NCBI GenBank assembly: GCA_900767135.1
Contig: CAAFYU010000043.1
Span: 1-53,341, forward strand
Reading direction: 5' to 3'
Source of the DNA: Candidatus Gastranaerophilales bacterium
GTDB lineage: Bacteria; Cyanobacteriota; Vampirovibrionia; Gastranaerophilales; Gastranaerophilaceae
DNA: 53,341 nt
Position numbers and translations under genes: made by a program. Below are positions 1-9,103 of this stretch, piece by piece; the stretch's first letter is position 1, and each line of letters opens with the position of its first letter. The notes beneath the pieces were generated by a model that was not told where the DNA came from, did not search any database, and was given only the letters and a program-made list of their open reading frames with translations.

Positions 1-42
1 ACCCCAAGAAACCAAACGCTTGTTTAAACCCTCTGGATCCAA

Positions 43-111
<69 letters not shown>

Positions 112-116
<5 letters not shown>

Positions 117-159
117 AATAAAAATAGGACAAGGATTTATTCTTGTCCTATTTTTATTT
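112..159 (+). repeat. Left copy of 48-bp direct repeat (putative attL)
   Basis: Positions 112-159 match 2231-2278 base for base except A132 versus G2251. The repeat begins in the last four bases of the tRNA acceptor arm and runs through the terminator. Three accessory genes lie between the copies. This is the expected result of integration at a tRNA 3' end, although no integrase gene remains. Confidence 0.75.
119..158 (+). terminator. Rho-independent terminator of tRNA-Arg
   Basis: An inverted repeat AAAATAGGACAAG / CTTGTCCTATTTT around a short ATTTAT-type loop starts three bases after the tRNA and ends in a T-rich run. The same hairpin, with one base changed, recurs at 2239-2277. Confidence 0.85.
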
Positions 160-180
160 ATAATAAAATTAAGGATAAAA

Positions 181-924
181 ATGTATAAAAATTGTTTTAC
201 TCAAAATGATGAATATAAAACTAAGATTAATGCGTTAAGACCATTGTCAAACGAAGCATTGGCACAAGTAAAAGAGTATTATAAAATCGGTTTAACCTAT
301 GCCTCAAACGCTCTTGAAGGCAACACTCTTAGCTTAGCAGAAACAAAAGTTGTACTGGAAGATGGCATTACAATCGGCGGAAAACCTCTAAAAGACCACT
401 ACGAAACAGTCGGACACGCAAAAGCTTTTGATGAAATAATTAAATTATCTCAAAACAAAACTTTTACAGAAGATGACATTAAACTATTACATAAATTATT
501 TTATGAAAAAATTGATAGTGAAAAAGCCGGTAAATATAGAACCTCACAAGTTATAATTACAGGTTCAGATGTGGAATTACCAAAACCGGAAGAACTTGAT
601 GAGAAAATGCATGAGTTCATTTTGCAGTTGCCAAAATTAAAAGCAGAATTGCACCCTGTTGAATATGCGGCGATGGTGCATATAATTTTCGTAAACATTC
701 ACCCATTTGCAGACGGCAACGGCAGAGTGGCAAGACTATTAATGAATTTGGCATTACTGCAAAGTGGCTACAATATTGTTGTAATTCCACCAGTTGTCAG
801 AGCGGATTACATTTCTGCAATTCAAGCAACAAACAAAGGTAATAACACAAATTTTATCAACTTCATCTCAGAGATGGTTTTAAAGTCGCAAAAAGAATAT
901 TTAAAAATCATCAGCAGATTTTAA
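181..924 (+). CDS. Fic/DOC family protein, class II (N-terminal inhibitory motif)
   Basis: This 247-aa protein carries the Fic core motif HPFADGNGR at residues 174-182, which in the family positions ATP and supplies the catalytic His for AMP transfer to a target hydroxyl. Near the N-terminus, residues 42-48 read SNALEGN. This fits the (S/T)xxxE(G/N) inhibitory helix of class II Fic proteins, whose Glu blocks ATP binding. The enzyme is therefore probably self-inhibited rather than paired with a separate antitoxin, and none is adjacent. The start has a good ribosome site (AAGGAT, 6 nt upstream). It lies just after tRNA-Arg inside the repeat-bounded island and converges with the next gene with a gap of only 5 bp. 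The target protein cannot be predicted. Confidence 0.9.
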   Translation: MYKNCFTQNDEYKTKINALRPLSNEALAQVKEYYKIGLTYASNALEGNTLSLAETKVVLEDGITIGGKPLKDHYETVGHAKAFDEIIKLSQNKTFTEDDIKLLHKLFYEKIDSEKAGKYRTSQVIITGSDVELPKPEELDEKMHEFILQLPKLKAELHPVEYAAMVHIIFVNIHPFADGNGRVARLLMNLALLQSGYNIVVIPPVVRADYISAIQATNKGNNTNFINFISEMVLKSQKEYLKIISRF

Positions 925-929
925 AATAA

Positions 930-1697
930 TTACTCTTTTATAGAATTTACCCTTACAACTTTGTATGGAATATTATTTTTTATCAAAAACTCTGCCCATT
1001 CGATTTGTTTTTCACGCAAGTTTTCATTTTGGCGTTTTACCTCGATAAAAATTAGCTCCTTATCATTCCACACAACATAATCTGGAATTCCGGCTCTGTT
1101 TTGGTTTGGGTTTTGTGCAATTTTATAAACAATTTGTGCAAATGTTTTATTATCAATGCGTTTCAAAAACTCTTGCACCACATCAGAATAAAAATAATCA
1201 GTGCAATCAATATAATTTTCGATTTTTGCATCATGCAAAAGTCTCGAAGAAGTCGCGGCATATTTATCAAGTTGCCTATTTATAAACTCAGAAATATCCG
1301 CACTCAACAAATAATTAAACTTATCATCAAACATCTTTTTGCGACTCAAATATAAATAATCATTTTCAAAAAAATGTCTTGGTAAATCGCCATCAAAATC
1401 AAAATTATGCTTGTAATAAATTTCATCAAAAAAAGTTAAAGCATAAAACCCTTGCCAAACAGAAACTTCGCCACGCATTACGTTATAGCCCCATTTCTTA
1501 TAATATTCTTTTACAAAATTTTCTGTTGAGCATTTTTGTTTTCCTTCACAATAAAAGAAGTTTTTACCTTTTTCGCCTGTTGTAACTGCATTAATTTTAA
1601 TTGTTGATGACACAATATTTTCAGGCAAAACCTGTTTGCATTCAGCGTAACCTGCAAATATAAATGAAAATAATATTGAAAATACAAGTTTTTTCAT
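930..1697 (-). CDS. Exported VRR-NUC (PD-(D/E)xK) nuclease-like protein
   Basis: A 255-aa protein with an N-terminal Lys-Lys plus hydrophobic stretch (residues 2-17) that reads as a signal peptide. The last quarter matches the VRR-NUC nuclease pattern: G-I-P-D, then about 12 residues later F-I-E-V-K, then a Gln and EWAEFL helix. This is the metal-binding PD...ExK site found in FAN1-type and phage VRR-NUC nucleases. The middle has no recognised domain. A signal peptide on such a nuclease is unusual; VRR-NUC proteins normally act in the cytoplasm. No Shine-Dalgarno is visible before the ATG, so expression may be weak. It lies in the small island with Fic and a phage-head fragment. The function could be an exported effector or scavenging nuclease; this is inference. 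Confidence 0.65.
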   Translation of the reverse strand: MKKLVFSILFSFIFAGYAECKQVLPENIVSSTIKINAVTTGEKGKNFFYCEGKQKCSTENFVKEYYKKWGYNVMRGEVSVWQGFYALTFFDEIYYKHNFDFDGDLPRHFFENDYLYLSRKKMFDDKFNYLLSADISEFINRQLDKYAATSSRLLHDAKIENYIDCTDYFYSDVVQEFLKRIDNKTFAQIVYKIAQNPNQNRAGIPDYVVWNDKELIFIEVKRQNENLREKQIEWAEFLIKNNIPYKVVRVNSIKE

Positions 1698-1711
1698 AAA
1701 AATATTATAGC

Positions 1712-2089
1712 CTAATAATACAATGCGTAAACCTCACACCTGCAATTTGGGTGTAATTTATCAGGGATATCGCTTTCTGAGGCAAAAACTTTTCCATTCA
1801 TTTGTAAACAATCTTCACATGCACCATCAAAAGCAATCCATTCATAACCAATTATTTCATAGGCAGATCTGCTTTCATCAAATATTATTTCAGGTTTTTC
1901 ATCTGATACTTGAAATCTTTTTCCAACTTCATTATTATATGGAATTCCAACATCTTTCAATTGTATCATAATTTGCTTTTCACATTGAGCAAATTTTTTA
2001 GGTGACATATTTTTTATTCGTTCCCTTGTAAAAATTCCTCTTTTTCCGGTAATTGGATTTTTGTACTTTAAATAATTTATAACTGACAT
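1712..2089 (-). CDS. MuF/SPP1 gp7-like phage head morphogenesis C-terminal domain protein
   Basis: The 125-aa product ends with a motif typical of the C-terminus of SPP1 gp7 / Mu gpF minor head proteins: D-x-x-C-x-x-C-x-x-x-x-G-x-x-F followed by HPNCRC. Full-length members are usually several hundred residues, so this is only the terminal module on a short basic N-terminus. The start was chosen at 2089 because AAAGAGG lies 5 nt upstream; a longer reading frame to 2155 has no better signal. It is the only phage structural signature in the tRNA-bounded island. It may be a relic of a prophage or a free-standing domain now used otherwise. Confidence 0.65.
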   Translation of the reverse strand: MSVINYLKYKNPITGKRGIFTRERIKNMSPKKFAQCEKQIMIQLKDVGIPYNNEVGKRFQVSDEKPEIIFDESRSAYEIIGYEWIAFDGACEDCLQMNGKVFASESDIPDKLHPNCRCEVYALYY

Positions 2090-2230
2090 AATAACCTCTT
2101 TCCGAATCTTAACACTTATATAGTATTTAAGATTTTGACAAATATTACAAGTCAACGATTATATGGATACAAAAACACCAATTACGCTACATCTTTAAAT
2201 AATACCCAAGTTCGAAACTTGACCGTTAGA

Positions 2231-2278
2231 GGGTAAATAAAAATAGGACAGGGATTTATTCTTGTCCTATTTTTATTT
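2231..2278 (+). repeat. Right copy of 48-bp direct repeat (putative attR)
   Basis: This copy differs from 112-159 at one base. It contains the last four bases of the tRNA acceptor and the complete terminator hairpin, but no tRNA body. Just upstream, 2210-2230 has a T-arm-like stretch (TTCGAA) that does not fold into a full tRNA. The gene-free stretch 2156-2433 holds this repeat, the leader of the next gene, and nothing else I recognise. Confidence 0.7.
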
Positions 2279-2405
2279 GCTTTTAGAAAAGATTAGGTGC
2301 CCTTTTTGCGTTCGGCGACAGGCGAGCAGAGTGAATTTGCATGCAGACGTTAAAGTTAAACTTGTTTATTCACAACTAGCAAAAAACTTTTTTACGAGTT
2401 TTATT

Positions 2406-2429
2406 ACTCCTAAAATAACAGGAGTTTTT
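2406..2429 (+). promoter_or_regulatory. Hairpin overlapping the ribosome site of the radical SAM gene
   Basis: ACTCCT (2406-2411) can pair with AGGAGT (2420-2425) across an 8-nt loop, and a run of Ts follows. The right arm is the gene's only Shine-Dalgarno sequence. The structure could therefore act as a weak terminator or hide the ribosome site. The pairing is seen in the sequence; its role is inference. Confidence 0.35.
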
Positions 2430-2433
2430 ACTT

Positions 2434-3723
2434 ATGAGAATTAATAATTTATCTAGTCAACCAATACAATTTAGGCAACCTGCATTCATGGGGAAAAATT
2501 ATGCAGAATATTTACTACAAAGACAAAAATTATTAAGCTCAAAGCACAAACCCACTAAATATTGGACATTAGATAATTTTGATATGGAAAAATTAGATGG
2601 AATTCAAAAAGACTTAAAAGTTCTCGGAAATCTATCTATGTCCCAAATTAAAAATCTTACCATTAGAAATCTGTCAATTATGCTAAAAAGAGGTTGCAAC
2701 AACATGTGTGCTCATTGTTATGCAAATGCTCGACCTAAAAGCTTTTTCAAAAAAGATAGCATAATCAATGAGGTTGATTTTGACGACTTTAAAAACTTCT
2801 GTGATGATGTTTCTACCCTAAACAAAAGAATGGGATTTAATATATTTCCACAAAAACAGAAAACTGATTACCAAACATTATTCCATGATGCTGACAGCTC
2901 TATGATTTTTGCAAAAGACAAAAATGGCAAAGAATATGACTACTTAGATTTAGCTGAAATGTTGCACAACGCAACAGGTAAAACTGTATTGTTTGACACA
3001 TCTGGTTGGCATGTTCAAGATAAAAAAACTCAGCAAAGAATGGAAGAATTAATTAAAAAATTCAATAGCGACCCCGAAAAATATAAATTTATGCAATTTA
3101 ACGTATCTGTAAACCCATTTCAATCTTTAAATTACAATGCGATTTTGCGAGGTAGAGAAGGCAAACCGGAAATTGCACAAAGATTACGTGACGCATATAT
3201 CACAAGACTTGCAAATACAATAAGCACATTTATGCCTATAATTCTTGATAATCCTAAAAATTTCAACCTGCTTTCAAGATGCTTTGACGAATTTGAAAAT
3301 GCGAGCACAAAAGGATTTCAAGTTGACGATTTAGCTGACATCTATAACGATACACTAGCCATTGTGTTAGATAAGTTTGTAAAAGATTACAATATAAAAT
3401 CGCAAAAAACTGTTGATTCATTTGGGTCCTATTTCCAAACAATGTTTAAAAACACAGATACTTATATAGAAAATACCGGTAGGGTTCGAAAAAGTTTTAA
3501 CCTTGACTATAAAAGAGAAATGCTAAAAGAAAGTATTCCAAATGCTACCGATGCAGAGATTTCAAAAGAAATGAATGCAGGTTTAATCGATTTAAATGGA
3601 AAGTTTTACCTTACAAACTATAATGAAACATTTCCAACAAATATACAATTGAATTATGCAAACAAAGATAAGACAACAGCACCAATAAATCCGGATTTGA
3701 ATGAACGTATTATAAAATTATAA
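2434..3723 (+). CDS. Radical SAM domain protein of unknown substrate
   Basis: A 429-aa protein with the radical SAM cluster motif CNNMCAHC at residues 88-95 (CxxxCxxC), preceded by a hydrophobic beta strand as in the family. These cysteines would hold a [4Fe-4S] cluster that cleaves S-adenosylmethionine. No second cysteine-rich SPASM domain is visible, and most of the C-terminal half is unassigned. The N-terminus (IQFRQPAFMGK, residues 11-21) resembles the FxG segments of other lineage proteins in this window. No peptide precursor gene or maturase partner is adjacent, so a RiPP role is not supported. It lies just outside the tRNA island and is transcribed alone. Confidence 0.75.
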   Translation: MRINNLSSQPIQFRQPAFMGKNYAEYLLQRQKLLSSKHKPTKYWTLDNFDMEKLDGIQKDLKVLGNLSMSQIKNLTIRNLSIMLKRGCNNMCAHCYANARPKSFFKKDSIINEVDFDDFKNFCDDVSTLNKRMGFNIFPQKQKTDYQTLFHDADSSMIFAKDKNGKEYDYLDLAEMLHNATGKTVLFDTSGWHVQDKKTQQRMEELIKKFNSDPEKYKFMQFNVSVNPFQSLNYNAILRGREGKPEIAQRLRDAYITRLANTISTFMPIILDNPKNFNLLSRCFDEFENASTKGFQVDDLADIYNDTLAIVLDKFVKDYNIKSQKTVDSFGSYFQTMFKNTDTYIENTGRVRKSFNLDYKREMLKESIPNATDAEISKEMNAGLIDLNGKFYLTNYNETFPTNIQLNYANKDKTTAPINPDLNERIIKL

Positions 3724-3761
3724 TCAACAAAGTGTATTAGAAAATTTGATATCTTTTCAAA

Positions 3762-4022
3762 TTACAACTTTGCTTTGATTTCGCTTAGGCATTTTGCCAA
3801 TTGATCCGGACAACTTGTAGGTTTATCACCACATTTTATGCCTGAAAATTTTGCGATTACGTCGTCAATTTTCATACCTTTAACCAATTGTTTAATCCCG
3901 AGCAAATTTCCGGGGCAACCGCCTAAAAAATCTACATCATTAATTGTTCCATCATCACTAAATTTTACCTGCATTAAGCGGCAACAAGTTCCGTGTGTTT
4001 CGTATTGAATTACTTTTTCCAT
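3762..4022 (-). CDS. TSCPD domain protein (TIGR03905-like)
   Basis: An 86-aa protein containing the T-S-C-P-D tail motif (residues 68-72) plus conserved Cys pairs (THGTCC, FLGGCPGN). This is the pattern of the small TIGR03905/TSCPD family, which resembles the C-terminal domain of vitamin B12-dependent ribonucleotide reductase. The biochemical role of free-standing members is not known to me. The start has a clear ribosome site (AGAGG, 8 nt upstream). It converges on the radical SAM gene with a 38-bp gap holding only weak inverted repeats. Confidence 0.8.
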   Translation of the reverse strand: MEKVIQYETHGTCCRLMQVKFSDDGTINDVDFLGGCPGNLLGIKQLVKGMKIDDVIAKFSGIKCGDKPTSCPDQLAKCLSEIKAKL

Positions 4023-4102
4023 AATTTTTCCTCTTACTTATTTTTACTTTCTTTACTTACATTATATTGACAAATCAAAAACTTGCAATATAAAATAAAT
4101 AT

Positions 4103-4630
4103 ATGCAGAAAATTCTTCTTATAATTTTAACATTAATTGTCTTGCCTTGCTCTGCGGAAACAATGATTACAGGCGGGGTTAGCTATAATGTCGATTCTGC
4201 AAGAGAAGAACTTTCTAAAACTCCTGCCATAAAACTTAACACCCAACTTATTTCTGAAAACATAGTTGACAAAAATTATCAGGAAAACATCAGACAATCA
4301 TATTTGGGAAATTTAAGTTTGCAGGACAGAACTCTGGCATTTTTCTCAGACGAAAGCTATGCGGTACTTTATAATCAAGACAAATTTCACGTTTTTTATT
4401 ATGATAAGACAGGTCATTTGACTCACATTGAAGAGCGAAACGGCTTGAATTATCCTTACAAATCTTACAAATACACTATTTCGGGTGCTCTGATAAATAT
4501 GGGGTTAAGGGTATCTAAGGAAGAAACTTTTATTTATAACCCGCAAGGAAAATTGATTGCTCATTGGCTCGGCAAATACGCTTATGACGAGAACAACAAT
4601 GTTATAATGACAAGAAAATACACCCATTGA
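4103..4630 (+). CDS. Secreted protein of unknown function
   Basis: A 175-aa protein with a signal peptide of about 18 residues ending CSA. The C-terminal half has YD-like segments (YYDKTGHLTHIEERNG, YNPQGKLIAHW, YDENNNV), the style of RHS/MORN-like beta repeats. No catalytic motif is visible. No convincing ribosome site precedes the ATG. It stands alone between the TSCPD gene and the autotransporter. Probably periplasmic or surface-exposed; function unknown. Confidence 0.6.
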   Translation: MQKILLIILTLIVLPCSAETMITGGVSYNVDSAREELSKTPAIKLNTQLISENIVDKNYQENIRQSYLGNLSLQDRTLAFFSDESYAVLYNQDKFHVFYYDKTGHLTHIEERNGLNYPYKSYKYTISGALINMGLRVSKEETFIYNPQGKLIAHWLGKYAYDENNNVIMTRKYTH

Positions 4631-4683
4631 TTGACACTTAACATATTGACTTATTCACGAACAAAAACTATAATGATACAATG

Positions 4684-4714
4684 GTGAATTGTGAATAGTG
4701 AGTGGTGAATAGAC
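4684..4714 (+). repeat. Solo arm of the MITE-like GTGAGTAGTGA element
   Basis: The tract GTGAATTGTGAATAGTGA... upstream of the autotransporter matches the terminal arms of the two complete elements at 19851-19960 and 20630-20741, including the ATAGACC end. Only one arm is present. Confidence 0.6.
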
Positions 4715-4751
4715 CGTTTCAATTATTCAAAAAAAAATTTGAAGAGGAATT

Positions 4752-7700
4752 ATGAATAAGCGTTTATTAGGATTAACTTTGGCACTTTCAGCGGTTTTGG
4801 CGTCTGTTAATATTTCTTTTGCGGCTGATGAAAGAATTACAAACACAGAAGAAACAGATGTCATAAGTGGCAAAACTTTTGAAAACATTGATATTTCTGC
4901 CAAAGGTAATGTCCAAGACGGTTACGGTTCAGGAATATTAAACACAGGCACAATCAAATCCCTTACTAACAATACTTATTCCGGAAACAAGGCGTATAAC
5001 GGCGGTGGCTTATACAATTCAGGCATAATTGATGCAATAGAAAATGAAGTTTATTCAAACAACTCAGCCACATTAGCCGGTGGAGCAATAACAAATTTGG
5101 CAACAATTAATACGATAAACGCAACTTTTACAAACAACAGCGTAACTGACGAAAACAGTTTTGGTGGTGCTATTTTTAACAGCGGGAAAATCGGTTCAAT
5201 CAACGGAATTTTTGACGGAAACACATCGACAAGTGGCGGTGGAGCAATAGCAAATTTTGTAACAATTAATACGATAAACGCAACTTTTACAAATAACAGC
5301 ACAACTGACGAAAACAGCTTTGGTGGTACTATTTTTAACAGCGGGAAAATCGGTTCAATCAACGGAATTTTTGACGGAAACACATCGACAAGTGGCGGCG
5401 GAGCAATTGTAAATGTTGGAGAAATCTCTTCTATTAGCGGGAAATTCACAAACAACCAAGCAAAAGTCGCAGGCGGAGCAATCCTTACGGGTGATGTTAG
5501 CAATGAAACATTAACTTTAAACGCCAATTTGAAAGAAATCAAAAATTCTATATTTGAAAATAACAAAGCAACAGATGAATCCGGTGGTGGCGGAGCCATC
5601 ATAAACAATCAATTAACAAATACGTTAAATATTAATTCAAGCTCGTTCAACTCAAATAGTGCCAACGATGGGGGTGCAATATATAATAGTGGGAATTTAG
5701 CTGTTTCAAATTCAACATTTACCAACAACACAGCTCAAAGAACCGGTGGTGCAATCGCAAATGTCAGTGACACAAAACAAAAAGTTAATGCTAATTTGAC
5801 AGTTCAAAACTCTAATTTTTATAACAACCAATCTGATACGGCAGGCGGTGCGATTTACACAGATAGCTCTTTAACAGTTAAAAATTCAAACTTTTACAAC
5901 AACCGCACAAACAAAACAGTTTCAGATGAAAATAGTAAGGGAAACGAAGAGAGGTCTGGACTTGGTGGCGGTGCAATTTCTTCTGTAATGGGAAATTTGA
6001 ACATTGAAGAAGCAAGTTTTGCAAATAATGAAACAAATGGAGATGGCGGAGCTATATATTCGCTTGCCGGAACTCAAAGTATTAAAAATTCAGACTTTAT
6101 AGGCAATAAAGCAGAGCAAGACGGTGGTGCAATTTACGCCCTATCCCTCGACAACTCCAAAGAAACAACGACTATAACAGATTCAAATTTTATTAACAAC
6201 ACAGCCGTCAAAAATGGTGGTGCAATTAGTCTGGAAAACACACAGGCATCAATTATTGCAAAAAACAAAGACGTAACTTTCTCTGGCAACACTGCTGAAA
6301 AAGGAAATGATATCTATCAAAACAAATCAATTACAAATATTTATGCAGAAGACGGAAGAAGAATTACTTTTAACGGTGGTATTGCCGGAAACGGAACTAT
6401 TAACACCAAAGGAACTATTTTATTAAACGGGGCTGTTACTCCGGACGCCGGAGCGTTAGCCGTAAATGTAAACAGTGGGACAATAAAACCATCATCAGAA
6501 AATTATCTTGACGGAACAGATTTAACATTAGCAGACGGTTCAACTCTTGACCTTCGCAATGGCAAACTGGGAGCAATGAACTTAAACAGCCTTACATCAA
6601 ACAACGGAAACCTAAAACTCGACGTTGATGTTACATCAGAAGCTTTGGCTGATGGAATTTTGGCAAAGACGGCAAACGGAAATCTAAATCTTTCAGAAGT
6701 TAATATGATGTCTGATATGGCAGATAGAACAAACTCAATATCTGCAACACTTACAGGGCTTGATAAATTAACAATTAAAACTCCGGAAAACGGCTTGAAC
6801 GCCCTAACAAACGACTATTTGTACACAGTAAAAGTTAACGGCACTAATGCAACAGTTGACAGATATACCCAAAACGGTTCTGCTGCAAAGATTGACGGTT
6901 TTTCTCTTGCCGTAAACCAAACGGACAAAATTGGCGAAAACAATGTTACTTTACAAAATGAAAGAAGTTTTTCTGCTCAAAGAGATGTCGAAATTACGGG
7001 TACAGGTCTGGAAAAAGGTTGGACAGGCAACTTAGGCGGAACAAAATTGTCCGTAAATGGGAACGGTTACACCGTTAAAGGAGGAGAAAATTCAGGCATA
7101 ATCGTTAACAACGGGCAAACTCTTGAATTTACCGACACAAATATTGATGGATTTAAGGCGACAGAAACAACAAAAGGTGCTTTGACTGTGAAAGATGGCG
7201 GAAATCTTAATATTTCCGCACTAAATCACGATGTTAAAATTTCTAATGTCACAGCAGGACAGGCAGCAGATGGAACTGCTCTTGATAAAAACGCAATATT
7301 TCTCGACGGAAGCGGAAATTCAAAAGTCAATTTGACAACCGCAAATTCAAAATCAATTACAATTAACAACGACATTCGCTCTTCAAATGTCGCAAACGAA
7401 ATCACCATGAAAGGTGATGGCACAATACTTTACAACGGAATTGTTGACCCTGTAACTTTGACAAACGAAAATGCAAGAACAATTCACAACAACAAAATTC
7501 AAGATGTAACATACAACCTAAATTCAGGAATGGTAGGGTTCACAAAAGAAAGTTATTTATCAGACGGAAACAACTCACTTGTTTTCAACGGCGGTATGTT
7601 GACTCTTGCAAATGGTGCGGTAAATCCGGTTAATCTTGAAGCTTTGTCGTTAAACGCAAATTCAAATATTGCAGTCGATGCGGATTTGGCAAACAGTAAA

Positions 7701-8951
7701 ATGGATACGATTTCCGCAAACAATTACAACTTTGCAAACGACAATGTAAAACTTAACGTAAGCGGAATTAATCTTTTGAGTGATGCAAAATCGGAAATGA
7801 CAACAATAAACTTTGTAAACGACGATTCTTTGAAATCACACATTTCAACATCAGTTTCAGAGGTTGCATACTCCCCGATTTACAAATACGGCGTGGCTTA
7901 TGACCCTACTATGGGAAATTTTGAATTTACAAGAGGAAACGCGAGTGATTACAAAAACGTAAACCCTGCCGTTATGGTTGCTCCTGTTGCGGCACAGTTA
8001 GGCGGATATTTTAACCAATTGAACGCTTACGATCAGGCATTTTCAAACATGGATATGACAATGCTTATGACTCGTGAACAACGCCAAGCTCTCAAAATGT
8101 ACAACAAATACGCTTATAACGGTGACGGATTCGGTTCAGTTGCAACTTCTTCGGGAGCAATTCCGGAAGAGCGAGCAGGAGTATGGGCAAGACCTTATTC
8201 ATCTTTTGAAAATGTACACCTCAAAAACGGGCCAAAAGTTTCTAACGTAATGTATGGAACCTTCTTTGGCGGAGATTCGTCTATTAAGGAATTCAAAAAC
8301 GGATTTGACGGAATTTTTAGTGCTTACGTCGGCTATAACGGCTCACACCAAGTCTTTAACCGCAATAGTTTATGGCAAAACGGCGGCACGCTAGGTTTAA
8401 CAGGAACCTTATATAAAGGTAATTGGTTCGGCGGTTGGACAATCGCAACGGGGCTTTCAGGAGTTGATGTAAACACAATGTACGGCTCAGAAGACTTTGG
8501 TATGTGGTCAATCGGGACAGCCTTAAAAACAGGTTACAACTGGGAATTACTTAACAACAAATTCATAATTCAACCTCACATGATGGTTTCATATTCATTG
8601 GTTGATACGTTCAATTACACAAATGCAGCAGGGTTGAAGATAAGTTCTGATCCTTTGAATGCTGTTCAACTTGCTCCTGGATTAAGATTTATCGGAAACC
8701 TGAAAGATGGCTGGCAACCTTATTTGGGCTTAGATTTTATGTGGAATATTATGGATAAGACAAAATTTGATGCTATGGAAACAAGTTTGCCACAATTGTC
8801 TGTAAAACCATATATTCAATACGGTGTTGGTGTTCAAAAACGTTGGGGCGAACGTTCAACGGGCTATGCACAAGCAATGTTTAGAAACATCGGTAGAAAC
8901 GGCGTAATTCTATCATTTGGTTACAGAGCTTCATTCGGACATGGGCATTAA
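4752..8951 (+). CDS. Autotransporter adhesin with Pmp-like GGA(I)/FxNN repeats
   Basis: A 1399-aa type V secretion protein. Residues 1-24 form a signal peptide ending SFA. The passenger (about 25-560) is built of many GGAI/GGGAI and FxNN/FxGN motifs, the signature of chlamydial Pmp proteins and right-handed beta-helix folds. Residues about 560-1090 continue as Asn/Thr-rich beta-helix. From about 1135 (GVWARPY) a C-terminal autotransporter barrel begins and ends in a YRASFGHGH tail. The normal terminal Phe is followed here by four extra residues (GHGH). Residues 111-216 contain a tandem duplication of 53 residues. The ribosome site GAAGAGG is well placed. Likely an outer-membrane adhesin; no protease site was identified. 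Confidence 0.9.
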   Translation: MNKRLLGLTLALSAVLASVNISFAADERITNTEETDVISGKTFENIDISAKGNVQDGYGSGILNTGTIKSLTNNTYSGNKAYNGGGLYNSGIIDAIENEVYSNNSATLAGGAITNLATINTINATFTNNSVTDENSFGGAIFNSGKIGSINGIFDGNTSTSGGGAIANFVTINTINATFTNNSTTDENSFGGTIFNSGKIGSINGIFDGNTSTSGGGAIVNVGEISSISGKFTNNQAKVAGGAILTGDVSNETLTLNANLKEIKNSIFENNKATDESGGGGAIINNQLTNTLNINSSSFNSNSANDGGAIYNSGNLAVSNSTFTNNTAQRTGGAIANVSDTKQKVNANLTVQNSNFYNNQSDTAGGAIYTDSSLTVKNSNFYNNRTNKTVSDENSKGNEERSGLGGGAISSVMGNLNIEEASFANNETNGDGGAIYSLAGTQSIKNSDFIGNKAEQDGGAIYALSLDNSKETTTITDSNFINNTAVKNGGAISLENTQASIIAKNKDVTFSGNTAEKGNDIYQNKSITNIYAEDGRRITFNGGIAGNGTINTKGTILLNGAVTPDAGALAVNVNSGTIKPSSENYLDGTDLTLADGSTLDLRNGKLGAMNLNSLTSNNGNLKLDVDVTSEALADGILAKTANGNLNLSEVNMMSDMADRTNSISATLTGLDKLTIKTPENGLNALTNDYLYTVKVNGTNATVDRYTQNGSAAKIDGFSLAVNQTDKIGENNVTLQNERSFSAQRDVEITGTGLEKGWTGNLGGTKLSVNGNGYTVKGGENSGIIVNNGQTLEFTDTNIDGFKATETTKGALTVKDGGNLNISALNHDVKISNVTAGQAADGTALDKNAIFLDGSGNSKVNLTTANSKSITINNDIRSSNVANEITMKGDGTILYNGIVDPVTLTNENARTIHNNKIQDVTYNLNSGMVGFTKESYLSDGNNSLVFNGGMLTLANGAVNPVNLEALSLNANSNIAVDADLANSKMDTISANNYNFANDNVKLNVSGINLLSDAKSEMTTINFVNDDSLKSHISTSVSEVAYSPIYKYGVAYDPTMGNFEFTRGNASDYKNVNPAVMVAPVAAQLGGYFNQLNAYDQAFSNMDMTMLMTREQRQALKMYNKYAYNGDGFGSVATSSGAIPEERAGVWARPYSSFENVHLKNGPKVSNVMYGTFFGGDSSIKEFKNGFDGIFSAYVGYNGSHQVFNRNSLWQNGGTLGLTGTLYKGNWFGGWTIATGLSGVDVNTMYGSEDFGMWSIGTALKTGYNWELLNNKFIIQPHMMVSYSLVDTFNYTNAAGLKISSDPLNAVQLAPGLRFIGNLKDGWQPYLGLDFMWNIMDKTKFDAMETSLPQLSVKPYIQYGVGVQKRWGERSTGYAQAMFRNIGRNGVILSFGYRASFGHGH
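5082..5399 (+). repeat. Two tandem 159-bp units in the autotransporter gene
   Basis: Units 5082-5240 and 5241-5399 are nearly identical, each coding for 53 residues of one GGAI...FxNN...FDGNTSTSG block. A third GGAI starts at 5400 but then diverges. The high DNA identity points to a recent duplication and a site prone to copy-number change. Confidence 0.9.
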
Positions 8952-9103
8952 AAGGGTTAAAAACAATATCAAAATTTATACATAACAAAATCCTTTTAAC
9001 TCATCACTTTATTTGTGGTGACAAAATTGGAATTGCTTCAATGCATAATACTTCAAAGTCAAAAGCAAGGTTGATATATTTTGTACTCATTGTTTCTGGT
9101 TTA

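Noticed and set aside
2262..2444. 60-aa plus-strand ORF after the second tRNA-terminator repeat
   Set aside because: It starts inside the terminator copy, has no ribosome site and runs into the radical SAM start.
2434..3723. RiPP biosynthesis locus around the radical SAM protein
   Set aside because: No short precursor peptide, SPASM cysteines, protease or transporter is adjacent.
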